A stretch of DNA of 64,000 nt from an uncultured Prevotella sp. (GCA_944319815.1 CALUEX010000053.1:1-64000), one strand, 5' to 3'; shown: positions 24,898 through 34,573, numbered from the stretch's first letter. Notes: generated from the letters alone by a model not told the origin. Translations and numbers: made by a program.

Positions 24898-26058
24898 TCA
24901 TGCTTGTTGTCCGGATTTCCCGGATAACAGTTTTACCATTATATTTGCGGCATTGTCGGGTGCGTTTTCTTTTCCAAGGCGCTTCTTTACTTCGGCGTAG
25001 CCGCCAAGCATGGCGGCGCGCGCAGGTTCGCCGGGCAACAGTCGGCCAAGCTCGCGGGCAATGTTGTCTACGGTGAACGTATCGGCCACAAGCTCCGGCA
25101 CAACGTCATCGTCGGCTATCAGGTTGACAAGCGAGATGTAACGCACTTTGATGAGATGCTTGCGCAAGAAAGCAATGACCTTGGGGATGGGCGTCTCGTA
25201 ACACACCACCTGCGGCACTCCGAACAGGGCCGTCTCCAACGTTGCCGTGCCGCTCGTGACAAGGGCCGCACACGAATGGGCAAGGAGCGGATAGGTACGG
25301 TCATAAACCACGGACACGTCATGCCCCGAAATGAACTTTGCATAATAATCATGGGGAATGGACGGCGCGCCGGCAACAACCAACTGGTATTTGTCGGCAT
25401 AGCGCGAGGCTGCCTCAAGCATAGCGGGCAGGTTGTCTTTTATTTCCTGGCGGCGGCTGCCTGCAAGCAGGGCAATTATTGGCTTTCCGACCTGCAGGGA
25501 GTTACTGCGACAGAAAGCGCCGAAAGGTTCGGAGTAAGAGGCAAAGAACTCTGCCACTTCTGACGCCGTAGGATTGCCTACGTAATGGATGGGGAAATGG
25601 TGCTTGCCCTCGTAAAACTGAACCTCGAACGGCAGGATTGAGAACATCTCGCTGACGTCACGCTTGATGTTCTTTATTCTGTACTCCTTCCAAGCCCAGA
25701 TTTTAGGCGAAATGTAATAATATACAGGTATTGAAGTGCTTGCACGCACGAACTTGGCTATGTCGAGGTTAAAGCCAGGATAATCAACAAGGATTACAAC
25801 GTCAGGTTGCCACTCCACAATGTCGCGCTTGCAAAGAGCCATATTGCTGAATATTGTCCGCAAGTGTAACAGCACCGGAACGAAACCCATATAAGCCAGC
25901 TCGCGGTAATGCTTCACGCGCGTTCCGCCGACGGCGGACATCAGGTCGCCGCCGAAAAAGCGGAACTCTGCATCGCCGTCAACCGCCCGCAACGAACGCA
26001 TCAGGCGCGAGGCGTGCAAGTCTCCACTCGCCTCGCCTACTATTATATAATACTTCAT
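24898..26058 (-). CDS. lpxB: lipid-A-disaccharide synthase
   Basis: A protein of 386 residues, normal for LpxB, a membrane-associated glycosyltransferase that joins UDP-2,3-diacylglucosamine and lipid X in lipid A assembly. Motifs: GEASGDLHASRLMRSL at the start, DYPGFNLDIAKFVR (residue region about 95-108), YYISPKIWAWKEYRIKNIKRDV, LAGSRRQEIKDNLPAMLEA and SGTATLETALFGVPQVV. The ATG at 26058 is chosen; the open frame continues upstream by 31 codons but that stretch is the ATAATGCACAATGC repeat. Its C-terminus ends 6 bp before the flavodoxin gene. Confidence 0.96.
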   Translation of the reverse strand: MKYYIIVGEASGDLHASRLMRSLRAVDGDAEFRFFGGDLMSAVGGTRVKHYRELAYMGFVPVLLHLRTIFSNMALCKRDIVEWQPDVVILVDYPGFNLDIAKFVRASTSIPVYYYISPKIWAWKEYRIKNIKRDVSEMFSILPFEVQFYEGKHHFPIHYVGNPTASEVAEFFASYSEPFGAFCRSNSLQVGKPIIALLAGSRRQEIKDNLPAMLEAASRYADKYQLVVAGAPSIPHDYYAKFISGHDVSVVYDRTYPLLAHSCAALVTSGTATLETALFGVPQVVCYETPIPKVIAFLRKHLIKVRYISLVNLIADDDVVPELVADTFTVDNIARELGRLLPGEPARAAMLGGYAEVKKRLGKENAPDNAANIMVKLLSGKSGQQA

Positions 26059-26062
26059 TTTA

Positions 26063-26218
26063 ACAATGCATAATTCATAATGCACAATGCTCAGTGCAAT
26101 GCATAATTCATAATGCACAATGCATAATTCCCTATTGACAGACGTAGCCAATTAATAAAAATGACAGGCCACATCAAACAACCAAATTATGCATTGTGCA
26201 TTATGAATTATGAATTGA
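26063..26218. repeat. ATAATGCACAATGC phrase repeat between surE and lpxB
   Basis: AATGCATAATTCATAATGCACAATGC occurs twice in one sense and once inverted (GCATTGTGCATTATGAATT at 26189). The two senses can pair across the gap. The repeat supplies the last residues of SurE. Confidence 0.85.
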
Positions 26219-26974
26219 AATAATGTTTTCTATCCTTTCAGCCATTCCGTAAGCCGTGACGTCTATCGTCGTAGGCGTTACGGCAACGTAGCCGTGGCGC
26301 AAGGCCCAGTTGTCCGTGTCGTCAGCTTCAGGCTCGTCGTTGGTGTATTCGCCCACAAGCCAAAAGTAGTCGTAGCCACGTGGATGATGTGCGCGAACAA
26401 CCTCGTTACCCCATGTTCCGCCAGCCATTCGACACACCTTTACGCCTTTAAATTCACTTACCAACGGAAAATTGACATTAAGACATACGCCTTTAGGTAA
26501 TCCATCACGCAAAACTCCTGATACAATGGATTTTACATAGTTACGCAAAGGCTCAAAATCAGCATTGTCATCATGGTTACATAGTGAGAATGCCACCGAC
26601 GGAATATATTTCATACACCCTTCGCGCACCACTCCCATAGTGCCTGAGTAATGAGAGTTGACAGAAGCGTTATCGCCATGGTTGATGCCACCGAGCACCA
26701 AGTCAGGCTTACGTCCGTTGCAAAGTTCACTGAGGGCGAGCTTGACGCAATCGACCGGCGTGCCGTTACACGACCACATCTGCATTCCTTCACGTTCACG
26801 GCGCAGTTTCAGCCGCAACGGAGTGGTAGCGGAAAAAGCCGTAGAGAAGCCCGAACGCGCAGACTCCGGCGCACAAACAAGGATGTCGCCGAACTCGGCA
26901 ACCATGTCTATTAAAGAGTTGATGCCTTTGGCATGATAGCCGTCATCATTCGAAATAAGTATTAACGGTTTCAT
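26201..26974 (-). CDS. surE: 5'/3'-nucleotidase SurE
   Basis: A protein of 257 residues, within the family range. SurE is a metal-dependent nucleoside monophosphatase (and exopolyphosphatase in some species). The N-terminal signature ILISNDDGYHAKGINSL holds the metal-binding Asp pair, with Ser/Asn in VCAPESARSGFSTAF and NGTPVDCVKLAL, and GGINHGDNASVNSHYSGTMG. The C-terminal residues (ISIHNS) come from the intergenic repeat. The start is ATG 26974; an ATG at 26983 adds three residues. It is the first gene of a surE-lpxB unit and is divergent from parA. Confidence 0.94.
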   Translation of the reverse strand: MKPLILISNDDGYHAKGINSLIDMVAEFGDILVCAPESARSGFSTAFSATTPLRLKLRREREGMQMWSCNGTPVDCVKLALSELCNGRKPDLVLGGINHGDNASVNSHYSGTMGVVREGCMKYIPSVAFSLCNHDDNADFEPLRNYVKSIVSGVLRDGLPKGVCLNVNFPLVSEFKGVKVCRMAGGTWGNEVVRAHHPRGYDYFWLVGEYTNDEPEADDTDNWALRHGYVAVTPTTIDVTAYGMAERIENIISIHNS

Positions 26975-27006
26975 CTTTTTCATTAAAAATCATTTTCTTT
27001 CGCCCG

Positions 27007-27014
27007 CAAAAGTA
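27007..27014 (-). promoter_or_regulatory. -7 box of surE
   Basis: Reads TACTTTTG on the minus strand, about 33 bp upstream of the surE start. Confidence 0.6.
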
Positions 27015-27055
27015 CGAAAAAAGGTTTAAACCCACCATTTCTCACATAAAATATG

Positions 27056-27063
27056 TATTTTTG
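27056..27063 (+). promoter_or_regulatory. -7 box of parA
   Basis: TATTTTTG, about 117 bp before parA. The divergent surE promoter lies about 40 bp away. Confidence 0.55.
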
Positions 27064-27179
27064 CAAAATAATTTTATTGAGGACAAGTAGACAAGCAACA
27101 ATACAGCCAAGGTATTTTGCCTTGCAGCATTGGGAGGCAGCATTTCCTGCCCGCGACTTGTCAACTAACAACAATGAAC

Positions 27180-27944
27180 ATGGGAAAAATTATCGCATTA
27201 GCAAACCAAAAAGGAGGCGTGGGGAAAACCACGACTACAATCAACTTGGCGGCTTCGCTCGCCACATTGGAGAAAAAGGTTCTGGTAATCGATGCCGACC
27301 CACAGGCCAACGCATCAAGCGGCCTTGGCGTCAACACGAAAGACATTGACTGCTCCTTATACGAATGTATTATCGACAACGCAGACGTGCGCGACGCCGT
27401 CTACACGACCGACATTGACGGCCTTGACATAATACCGAGCCACATAGACTTGGTGGGGGCCGAAATCGAGATGCTGAACATAGAGCACAGGGAGCAAGTA
27501 ATCAAAAACCTGCTCGCGCCAATCAAGAACGACTATGACTACATACTGATAGACTGCTCGCCGTCACTCGGCCTCATTACCGTGAACGCACTGACTGCGG
27601 CTAATTCGGTGATAATACCCGTGCAATGTGAATACTTTGCCCTTGAAGGCATAAGCAAGCTGCTAAACACCATAAAAATCATAAAAAGCAAGCTGAACCC
27701 GAAACTTGAAATAGAAGGTTTCCTGCTGACAATGTATGACAGTCGCCTGAAACTGGCCAACCAGATATACGACGAAGTGAAACGCCACTTCCAGGAACTT
27801 GTATTCAAGACGGTAATCCAACGCAACGTGAAGTTGAGCGAATCGCCCAGTCACGGACTGCCCGTAATCCTGTATGACGCAGACTCTACCGGAAGCAAGA
27901 ACCACCTGGCACTGGCGAAAGAGATAATAAACAAGAACAATTAA
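27180..27944 (+). CDS. parA: chromosome-partitioning ATPase ParA (Soj)
   Basis: A protein of 254 residues, the short chromosomal (Soj-like) type without an N-terminal DNA-binding domain. Deviant Walker A KGGVGKTTTTINLA (about 11-24, signature Lys present), Walker A' region VLVIDADPQANASSGLG, Walker B-like YDYILIDCSPSLGLIT and IPVQCEYFALEGISKLL. ParA gradients segregate the origin region with ParB. ATG 27180 was chosen because it opens the conserved MGKIIALANQKGG. The parB gene follows after a 93-bp spacer that contains the GACAAGCAGAC phrase repeat. Confidence 0.96.
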   Translation: MGKIIALANQKGGVGKTTTTINLAASLATLEKKVLVIDADPQANASSGLGVNTKDIDCSLYECIIDNADVRDAVYTTDIDGLDIIPSHIDLVGAEIEMLNIEHREQVIKNLLAPIKNDYDYILIDCSPSLGLITVNALTAANSVIIPVQCEYFALEGISKLLNTIKIIKSKLNPKLEIEGFLLTMYDSRLKLANQIYDEVKRHFQELVFKTVIQRNVKLSESPSHGLPVILYDADSTGSKNHLALAKEIINKNN

Positions 27945-27945
27945 G

Positions 27946-28018
27946 AAAAGACGAGCAGACAAGTTACAAGCAGACAAGTTACGAGTAAACGAGTAAAACT
28001 GTTTTGGACGCAGCTTGT
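27946..28018. repeat. GACAAG phrase repeat between parA and parB
   Basis: AGACGAGCAGACAAGTTACAAGCAGACAAGTTACGAG: the GCAGACAAG word occurs twice, in the family found in the ABC exporter, the hipB-hipS spacer and near recA. Confidence 0.8.
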
Positions 28019-28037
28019 CAACTAACATAATACAGAC

Positions 28038-28937
28038 ATGGCAATAAAGAAAAGATACGGCAACGCCTTGGGACGCGGCCTGGACGCGCTAATATCGACC
28101 GACGACGTGCGACCGCAAGGCAGTTCAACGATAAACGAAATTCCGCTAAGCCAGATAGAAGCCAACCCCAACCAACCCCGAAGGGAGTTTGACCCTACAG
28201 CCTTGCAAGAGCTGGCCAACAGCATTCGCGAGATTGGCATAATACAGCCTATCACGCTAAGGCAGGTGGACGAAGACAGATACCAGATAATCGCCGGTGA
28301 ACGCCGCTGGAGGGCATCACAGATGGCCGGCCTTGCGGCAATCCCCGCCTACATAAGGACTATCAAGGACGAGAATGTCATGGAAATGGCTCTCGTCGAG
28401 AACATACAGCGCGAAGACCTGAATGCCATAGAGATAGCCCTGGCATACGAACACCTTATATCCAGCACAGGCATGACGCAAGAAAAAGTGTCTGAACGTG
28501 TAGGAAAGAGCCGCACGGCCATTGCCAATTACCTGCGCCTGCTGAAACTGCCGGCACAGGTACAAATGGCATTGCAGAACAAGGAAATCGACATGGGACA
28601 CGCCCGCGCACTGTTGGCCGTGGAAAGTCCGTCGCTGCAAGTTAAGTTGTTCAAGGAAATACAGAAGAACGGCTACTCTGTACGCAAAGTAGAGGAAATG
28701 GTGCAGAAGCTGAAAAACGGCGAAGACATTGTTAGCGGGAAAAAGAAAATAGCCTCAAAGCTGCAACTACCTGAAGAAATAGCATCCCTGCGGCAACAGG
28801 TTGGCGAGATGTTCAACGCCCCTGTACAGGTCACGCTCTCAGCCACGGGCAAAGGAAAGATAAGCATTCCGTTCAATGACGAAAAAGACCTGGAACGGAT
28901 AAGGACGATATTGGGCAAACTGAAAGAGCAGCAGTAA
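28038..28937 (+). CDS. parB: chromosome-partitioning protein ParB
   Basis: A protein of 299 residues. ParB is the parS-binding CTPase clamp that works with ParA. Seen: the N-terminal ISQ-type segment with the CTP-binding motif GERRWRASQMAGLAAIPAYI, ENIQREDLNAIEIALAYEHL, the helix-turn-helix TQEKVSERVGKSRTAIANYLRLLKLP, and a C-terminal dimerisation region. No perfect parS (TGTTTCACGTGAAACA-type) was seen in the window, so the binding sites are probably elsewhere. Confidence 0.95.
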   Translation: MAIKKRYGNALGRGLDALISTDDVRPQGSSTINEIPLSQIEANPNQPRREFDPTALQELANSIREIGIIQPITLRQVDEDRYQIIAGERRWRASQMAGLAAIPAYIRTIKDENVMEMALVENIQREDLNAIEIALAYEHLISSTGMTQEKVSERVGKSRTAIANYLRLLKLPAQVQMALQNKEIDMGHARALLAVESPSLQVKLFKEIQKNGYSVRKVEEMVQKLKNGEDIVSGKKKIASKLQLPEEIASLRQQVGEMFNAPVQVTLSATGKGKISIPFNDEKDLERIRTILGKLKEQQ

Positions 28938-28966
28938 GGGTCGTGGATACAAGAAGCAGACTTTTC

Positions 28967-29731
28967 ATGTCTAAAGCAGTGGCAGCGTTGTTGGTTTGTG
29001 CCTTGACGGCTGTATTGACACCATGCCAAGGCGCGAGCCTCGACAGCTTGGAAACATCGGCTGGGCCAGGAAGCACGCCGTCAATACCCGTGAACGACTC
29101 CTATGCAAGCGTGAACGACTCGTTGAAAAAGATTGTAGCGGCAGTTGACTCGGCCAATATGGACAGTACCAACATCGCCAATGACAAACAAGGCAAGAAA
29201 GTAAAGGTAAAGCGCGACTGGTCTACATGGAGGCCCAACGCGAAACGTGCGATGTGGCTTGCCATCGTCATACCGGGAGCAGGACAAATATATAACCGCA
29301 AATACTGGAAACTGCCGATTGTATATGGAGGTTTTCTCGGATGCCTTTACGCCATAAGATGGAACAACCAAATGTACAACGACTACTCCCAGGCGTATAT
29401 GGACATTATGGACAACGACCCAAACACGCAGAGCTACAACGAGTTCCTGCATCTTGGAGCGACGATAACGCCGGAGAACACCGAACGATACCAAGATATG
29501 TTCAGAAGGCGCAAAGATTATTATCGAAGGTACCGTGACCTAAGCGTATTCATCTTGATAGGAGTCTACGCCCTGTCGGTAATAGATGCCTATGTAGACG
29601 CTTCGCTGTCAGAGTTCGACATATCCAAGGACTTGAGCCTAAGGGTACAACCGGCCATCATAAACAATGGCACTTCGACCAACCCACTGAAGTCATCGTC
29701 GCTTGGCCTACAATGCTTTATAACATTCTAA
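28967..29731 (+). CDS. DUF5683-type membrane protein
   Basis: A protein of about 254 residues. It has a signal-like N-terminus (MSKAVAALLVCALTAVLTPCQGA) and a 100-residue loop, then a domain with two to three hydrophobic helices: MWLAIVIPGAGQIYNRKYWKLPIVYGGFLGCLYAI and DLSVFILIGVYALSVIDAYVDA, both typical of DUF5683. Its place after parB and before a murein transglycosylase is conserved in Bacteroidota; its function is unknown. The ATG at 28967 was chosen; a GTG at 28943, 5 bp after parB, is possible. Confidence 0.85.
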   Translation: MSKAVAALLVCALTAVLTPCQGASLDSLETSAGPGSTPSIPVNDSYASVNDSLKKIVAAVDSANMDSTNIANDKQGKKVKVKRDWSTWRPNAKRAMWLAIVIPGAGQIYNRKYWKLPIVYGGFLGCLYAIRWNNQMYNDYSQAYMDIMDNDPNTQSYNEFLHLGATITPENTERYQDMFRRRKDYYRRYRDLSVFILIGVYALSVIDAYVDASLSEFDISKDLSLRVQPAIINNGTSTNPLKSSSLGLQCFITF

Positions 29732-29774
29732 CTAACGTCAAAATATAAATATTCGCACACGTTATTACTTAATT

Positions 29775-31100
29775 ATGAGAAAAAAACTATTTATCGTCAT
29801 GGCCTTGACCATTCTCGGTGGTAACTGCGTGACGCAGGCACAAAACGAGAAAGAGGAAATCACCGTAACCGACAACGAAGGAAAAGAAGAAATAATAGAT
29901 GTGCCGGAAGCCATGGGCTATGAAGTTGACAGCCTCCTGAACTTGTATTACTCAAGGACATACCTGCAACCAGATAACGACTGCAACCTAAAAGACGAAA
30001 ACGTTTCTTACCCGAAAGAGGTATATATCGAGAGGTTGAGCAGGCTGCCCAACGTCATGGAGATGCCATATAACGACATCGTTCAAAAATTCATCGACAG
30101 GTATACCGGCCGTCTGCGCCACTCGGTAAGCTATATGTTAGGGGCATCGAACTTCTATACCCCGATATTTGAAGAAGCCCTTGAGGCTTATGGACTTCCA
30201 CTGGAATTAAAGTACCTGCCGGTAATAGAGTCTGCCCTAAACCCGCAAGCCACTTCACACGCCGGGGCCGCCGGCTTGTGGCAGTTCATGGTTGCGACGG
30301 GAAAACAATACGGGCTTGAAATAAATTCACTTATAGACGAACGCCGTGACCCGATAAAATCATCGTATGCCGCTGCCCAATACCTGAAAGACCTGTACAA
30401 GATTTTCGGAGACTGGAACCTTGTCATAGCCGCATACAACTGTGGCCCTGAAAACATAAACAAAGCCATTCACCGTGCTGGTGGAAATTCGGACTATTGG
30501 AAAATCTATCCATACCTTCCCCGTGAAACCAGGGGATACGTTCCAGCATTCATCGCCGCGAACTACGTGATGAACTATTACTGCGAGCATAATATCTGTC
30601 CCATGCGCACGAAGCTGCCGGCCAAGTCTGACACGATAATCGTAAGCAAGGATGTCCACCTTAAACAGATTGCCGAAGTATGCGGCATCGACATAGACGA
30701 GCTAAGGACACTCAACCCACAATACCGCCGCGATATAGTCAACGGCAATAACAAGCCGTCGATAATACGTTTGCCGGCAACTGCCACAAACACGTTCATC
30801 GCCAACGAAGACTCTATTTTCAACTACAAGACCGAGACATTACTGACAAGGAGGTCGCTCGTGGAAGTGGCAAGCTCGTCAAGCTCAAGCTACACACGCA
30901 AGAGCTCATCCACAAAGCGGAAAAATTATACACGCAAAAAACGGACACGACGCTCAAGACCCAAAAGAGTAACCATCAGAAAGGGTGACACTCTCTCCGA
31001 AATAGCGGAGAGAAACCACACCACAGTAAAAAAGCTACGACAGCTTAACGGCATAAAAGGCAACAACATACGTGCAGGAAAGAAAATCAGGGTAAGATGA
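29775..31100 (+). CDS. MltD-like lytic transglycosylase with LysM
   Basis: A protein of 441 residues. It has a signal peptide (MRKKLFIVMALTILGGNCVTQAQ), then an SLT/transglycosylase domain: ALEAYGLPLELKYLPVIESALNP (catalytic Glu in VIESALN, about 155), SHAGAAGLWQFMVATGKQYGL, and ERRDPIKSSYAAAQYLKDLYKIFGDWNLVIAAYNCGP. There is a basic Ser/Arg linker (about 360-395) and a C-terminal LysM motif (TIRKGDTLSEIAERNHTTVKKLRQLNGI) that binds peptidoglycan. It cleaves glycan strands in the periplasm. The gap to relA is 51 bp. Confidence 0.93.
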   Translation: MRKKLFIVMALTILGGNCVTQAQNEKEEITVTDNEGKEEIIDVPEAMGYEVDSLLNLYYSRTYLQPDNDCNLKDENVSYPKEVYIERLSRLPNVMEMPYNDIVQKFIDRYTGRLRHSVSYMLGASNFYTPIFEEALEAYGLPLELKYLPVIESALNPQATSHAGAAGLWQFMVATGKQYGLEINSLIDERRDPIKSSYAAAQYLKDLYKIFGDWNLVIAAYNCGPENINKAIHRAGGNSDYWKIYPYLPRETRGYVPAFIAANYVMNYYCEHNICPMRTKLPAKSDTIIVSKDVHLKQIAEVCGIDIDELRTLNPQYRRDIVNGNNKPSIIRLPATATNTFIANEDSIFNYKTETLLTRRSLVEVASSSSSSYTRKSSSTKRKNYTRKKRTRRSRPKRVTIRKGDTLSEIAERNHTTVKKLRQLNGIKGNNIRAGKKIRVR

Positions 31101-31151
31101 CGGCACGTACACCTGCCTTACCTTATTATTAATATCAAAAAGCACACGAAT

Positions 31152-33425
31152 ATGGAGGAACAGAATCATACCGACATCGCAAAAGAAGCTGCTGAGGATA
31201 AATTGGTTAACGACGCATTCCAGCACCTGCTGGACAGCTACCTGGCAACACGCCACCGAAAAAAAGTTGACCTCATAACAAAGGCTTTCAATTTTGCCAA
31301 ACAAGCACACAAAGGCGTCAGGCGACTTTCAGGAGAGCCATACATCATGCACCCGATAGCCGTAGCGCAGATTGCTTGTTCCGAAATGGGACTCGGCTCT
31401 ACGAGTATCAGCGCCGCGTTACTTCATGACGTCGTCGAAGATACCGACTATACGGTTGAAGACATCGAAAACATCTTCGGGCATAAGATAGCGCAAATAG
31501 TAGACGGACTGACAAAAATTTCAGGCGGAATATTCGGCGAACAGGCATCGGCCCAGGCCGAGAACTTCAAGAAGTTGCTGCTAACGATGAGCGATGACAT
31601 ACGAGTCATCTTAATCAAGATATGTGACCGCTTACACAATATGCGCACATTGGCCAGCCAACCGGCCAACAAGCAATACAAAATAGCCGGCGAGACATTA
31701 TATATATATGCACCGCTCGCCAACCGCCTCGGCCTCAACAAGATAAAGACCGAGCTTGAGAACTTGAGTTTCAAGTTCGAACACCCTGACACATACAAAG
31801 CGATAGAAGACCAGCTCGCCGATACGCAGGCATCTCGTGACACGCTGTTCGCTGAGTTCACCGCGCCTATACGCGAAGCCCTCGACAAGATGGGGCTTGA
31901 ATATGAAATAAAAGCGCGTGTGAAAAGTCCTTATTCCATTTGGAACAAGATGCAAAACAAGCACATCACCTTCGACCAAATCTATGACATACTCGCCGTC
32001 AGGATTATCTTCAAGCCCAAGAAACGCGAAGAGGAGGTAAACGAATGCTTTAACATTTATGTTGCAATCAGCCAGATTTACAAGTCGCATCCCGACCGCC
32101 TGCGCGACTGGGTTAACCATCCGAAAGCGAACGGATACCAGGCATTGCACGTAACACTGATGAGCAAGCAGGGACGTTGGATTGAGGTGCAGATACGTTC
32201 CGACCGAATGGACGAAATAGCCGAACAAGGCTTTGCCGCCCATTGGAAATACAAAGAGGGAGAAGACGAAATTGCCGAGGATGACGGCGAACTGAACAAC
32301 TGGTTGCGCACCATCAAGGAAATTCTTGATGACCCGCAGCCTGACGCCATGGACTTCCTCGACGCCATCAAGCTGAACCTTTTTGCCTCGGAAATATTCG
32401 TATTCACGCCGAAAGGCGAAATCAAGACCATGCCGGCTGGATGCACCGCACTCGACTTCGCCTTTCAAATCCATACATTCCTCGGAAGCCATTGCATCGG
32501 CGCAAAGGTCAACCACAAACTTGTTCCGCTAAGCCACAAGCTGCAGAGCGGCGACCAGGTGGAGATACTTACGTCAAACTCGCAGCACGTGCAAAAGTCA
32601 TGGATTAACTTCGTATCCACGGCAAAGGCCAAGAGCAAAATACAAGCCATATTGCGCCGAGACGCAAAGGACACGCAGAAGAAAGGGGAGGAAATACTCA
32701 ACAACTTCCTGCAAAAACACTCGCTCGAGCCCAGCTCGTCAATCATCGACAAGCTGTGCGACTTCCACGAAGTGCAGAAGCCCGATATGCTGTTCAAGGC
32801 CCTTGGCGAAAAGACCATCATCCTCGGCGACAAGGACATAGACGAAATAACGGGCAAGAAAAAAAAGAAGCAAGGTGCAAGTTGGCGCAAGTTCGTGCCG
32901 TTCGTAGGGCGCGACAAGAAGAAAGACGGCAGCGAGAAAAAACGTAACTACTTCACCGTAAAGGAAGGCTTCAACCGTAAGAAACCAATATACATCACCG
33001 ACGAGAACATAGGCCAGTTCATATTCCCTACGTGCTGCCACCCTATCCCAGGTGACGATGCGCTCGGCTTCATCGACGGCATGAACCACATCGAAATCCA
33101 TAAACGTTCATGTCCCGTGGCGACCAAGCTCAAGGCCGGCTTCGGCAACCGCATCCTCGATGCCAAATGGGATATGCATAAACAACTTTTCTTCGACGCC
33201 ACGATTGAACTGAAAGGCATAGACCGCATAGGCATACTGAACGAAGTGACGCAGGTCATCTCGGAAGAGCTTAACGTCAACATTCACAAAATAACCCTTT
33301 CGTGTGAAGAAGGCATCTTCGACGGTTCATTGGAACTGCGCATCCATGACCGCGACGACGTAAAGAACATTATCGGCAAGCTGAAGAAAATCGAAGGACT
33401 GCAAGAAATAACACAAGTAGTTTAA
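31152..33425 (+). CDS. RelA/SpoT-type (p)ppGpp synthetase/hydrolase
   Basis: A protein of 757 residues, a long bifunctional Rel/SpoT. The hydrolase HD motif is intact (HPIAVAQIA and LLHDVVEDTDYT, about 75-105). The synthetase core has the conserved YSIWNKMQNKHITFDQIYDILAVRII. Then come a TGS domain (IFVFTPKGEIKTMPAGCTALDFAF), a conserved-Cys/helical region (CCHPIPGDDALGFI) and a C-terminal ACT domain (IDRIGILNEVTQVI). Both catalytic halves look complete, so it likely makes and degrades the alarmone. It is placed downstream of the par genes, as in other Bacteroidota. Confidence 0.95.
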   Translation: MEEQNHTDIAKEAAEDKLVNDAFQHLLDSYLATRHRKKVDLITKAFNFAKQAHKGVRRLSGEPYIMHPIAVAQIACSEMGLGSTSISAALLHDVVEDTDYTVEDIENIFGHKIAQIVDGLTKISGGIFGEQASAQAENFKKLLLTMSDDIRVILIKICDRLHNMRTLASQPANKQYKIAGETLYIYAPLANRLGLNKIKTELENLSFKFEHPDTYKAIEDQLADTQASRDTLFAEFTAPIREALDKMGLEYEIKARVKSPYSIWNKMQNKHITFDQIYDILAVRIIFKPKKREEEVNECFNIYVAISQIYKSHPDRLRDWVNHPKANGYQALHVTLMSKQGRWIEVQIRSDRMDEIAEQGFAAHWKYKEGEDEIAEDDGELNNWLRTIKEILDDPQPDAMDFLDAIKLNLFASEIFVFTPKGEIKTMPAGCTALDFAFQIHTFLGSHCIGAKVNHKLVPLSHKLQSGDQVEILTSNSQHVQKSWINFVSTAKAKSKIQAILRRDAKDTQKKGEEILNNFLQKHSLEPSSSIIDKLCDFHEVQKPDMLFKALGEKTIILGDKDIDEITGKKKKKQGASWRKFVPFVGRDKKKDGSEKKRNYFTVKEGFNRKKPIYITDENIGQFIFPTCCHPIPGDDALGFIDGMNHIEIHKRSCPVATKLKAGFGNRILDAKWDMHKQLFFDATIELKGIDRIGILNEVTQVISEELNVNIHKITLSCEEGIFDGSLELRIHDRDDVKNIIGKLKKIEGLQEITQVV

Positions 33426-33524
33426 GTTTAAGGAGAAAAGGAGCAAGGGCAAAAGACGCAAACCTAAAATAACATCCTGCATTCCCTGCCCCATTTCTCC
33501 CGGAAAACCCAAACAACAAAGACA

Positions 33525-34499
33525 ATGAAAAAAATAATCATCACACTATTAACCATCATTTGCGCCGTTACCACCAATGCGGCCAATCCTTACGATAACC
33601 CCGACACCCTGTTCGTTGCGCGCGACGGCACGGGACAGTTCCGCACCATAGGCGAAGCCGTCGAGGTTTGCCGCGCTTTCATGGAATACCACAAGGTAAT
33701 CTACGTCAAGAACGGAGTTTACAAGGAAAAGCTCATCATCCCGTCGTGGCTCACCAACATCGAAATTTGTGGCGAAAGTGCCGACAAGACAATCATCACC
33801 TTTGATGACCATGCCAACATACGCCTGACGGAAACAAACAAGCCGATGGGCACTTTCCGCACGTACACCGTCAAGGTTGAAGGCAGCGACATAACTTTCA
33901 AGAACATCACAATAGAGAATAACGCGGCCAAACTCGGCCAAGCCGTAGCCCTGCACACCGAGGGCGACCGCCTTGTCTTCATCGGCTGCCGCTTCCTCGG
34001 CAACCAAGACACGATTTACACCGGCGTAGGCAACACGCGCGTCTACTTCAAGGACTGCTATATCGAGGGAACGACAGACTTCATTTTCGGCCCGTCAACC
34101 GCTTGGTTCGAAGGTTGCACAATCCACAGCAAGGCAAACTCTTACGTCACGGCGGCCTCAACACCGCAGGGCGTGCCTTACGGCTATGTGTTCAACCATT
34201 GCCGCCTGACGGCAGCCCCAAGCGTAACGAAGGTATATCTCGGTCGCCCTTGGCGTCCGTATGCCTACACCCTGTTCATGAACTGCGAACTCGGCAGCCA
34301 CATCGTCCCCGTAGGCTGGCACAACTGGAACAACACCGACAACGAAAAAACAGCCCGTTACCTTGAATACAACAACACTGGCGACGGTGCAAAAACATCT
34401 GAACGCGCACCGTGGAGCAAGCAGCTGACAAAGAAAGAAGCCGCCCAAGTAACTCTCGCTAACGTATTCAAGCAAGACACAAGCTGGACGATGGAATAA
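33525..34499 (+). CDS. exported pectinesterase
   Basis: A protein of 324 residues, a carbohydrate esterase family 8 type right-handed beta-helix enzyme that removes methyl groups from pectin. The signal peptide MKKIIITLLTIICAVTTNAA is cut near NAA-NPYD. Catalytic signatures: GNQDTIYTG (first Asp, acid/base region), IEGTTDFIFGPSTAWFEGC (nucleophile Asp) and YLGRPWRPYAYTLFMN (Arg). No other pectin-lyase or glycosidase genes lie nearby, so it looks like an isolated pectin gene. A hairpin terminator follows. Confidence 0.93.
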   Translation: MKKIIITLLTIICAVTTNAANPYDNPDTLFVARDGTGQFRTIGEAVEVCRAFMEYHKVIYVKNGVYKEKLIIPSWLTNIEICGESADKTIITFDDHANIRLTETNKPMGTFRTYTVKVEGSDITFKNITIENNAAKLGQAVALHTEGDRLVFIGCRFLGNQDTIYTGVGNTRVYFKDCYIEGTTDFIFGPSTAWFEGCTIHSKANSYVTAASTPQGVPYGYVFNHCRLTAAPSVTKVYLGRPWRPYAYTLFMNCELGSHIVPVGWHNWNNTDNEKTARYLEYNNTGDGAKTSERAPWSKQLTKKEAAQVTLANVFKQDTSWTME

Positions 34500-34508
34500 A
34501 TTAAGAGC

Positions 34509-34573
34509 TAAGAATTAAGAAAATAGGTGTTGCTGTTATTGCCTCCAGCATATTTTCTTAATTCTTAATTTAA
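34509..34573 (+). terminator. hairpin terminator after pectinesterase
   Basis: TTAAGAATTAAGAAAATA-type words pair with TATTTTCTTAATTCTTAA across an 18-nt spacer, starting 9 bp after the stop. Confidence 0.7.

Noticed and set aside
26059..26151. LpxB N-terminal extension containing IVHYELCI repeats
   Set aside because: It is the translated phrase repeat; the family begins with MKYYIIVGEASGD.
27000..34500. Search for parS or origin near parAB
   Set aside because: No TGTTTCACGTGAAACA-like site or dnaA-box cluster was seen; the CACGTG hits in the window are single and inside genes.
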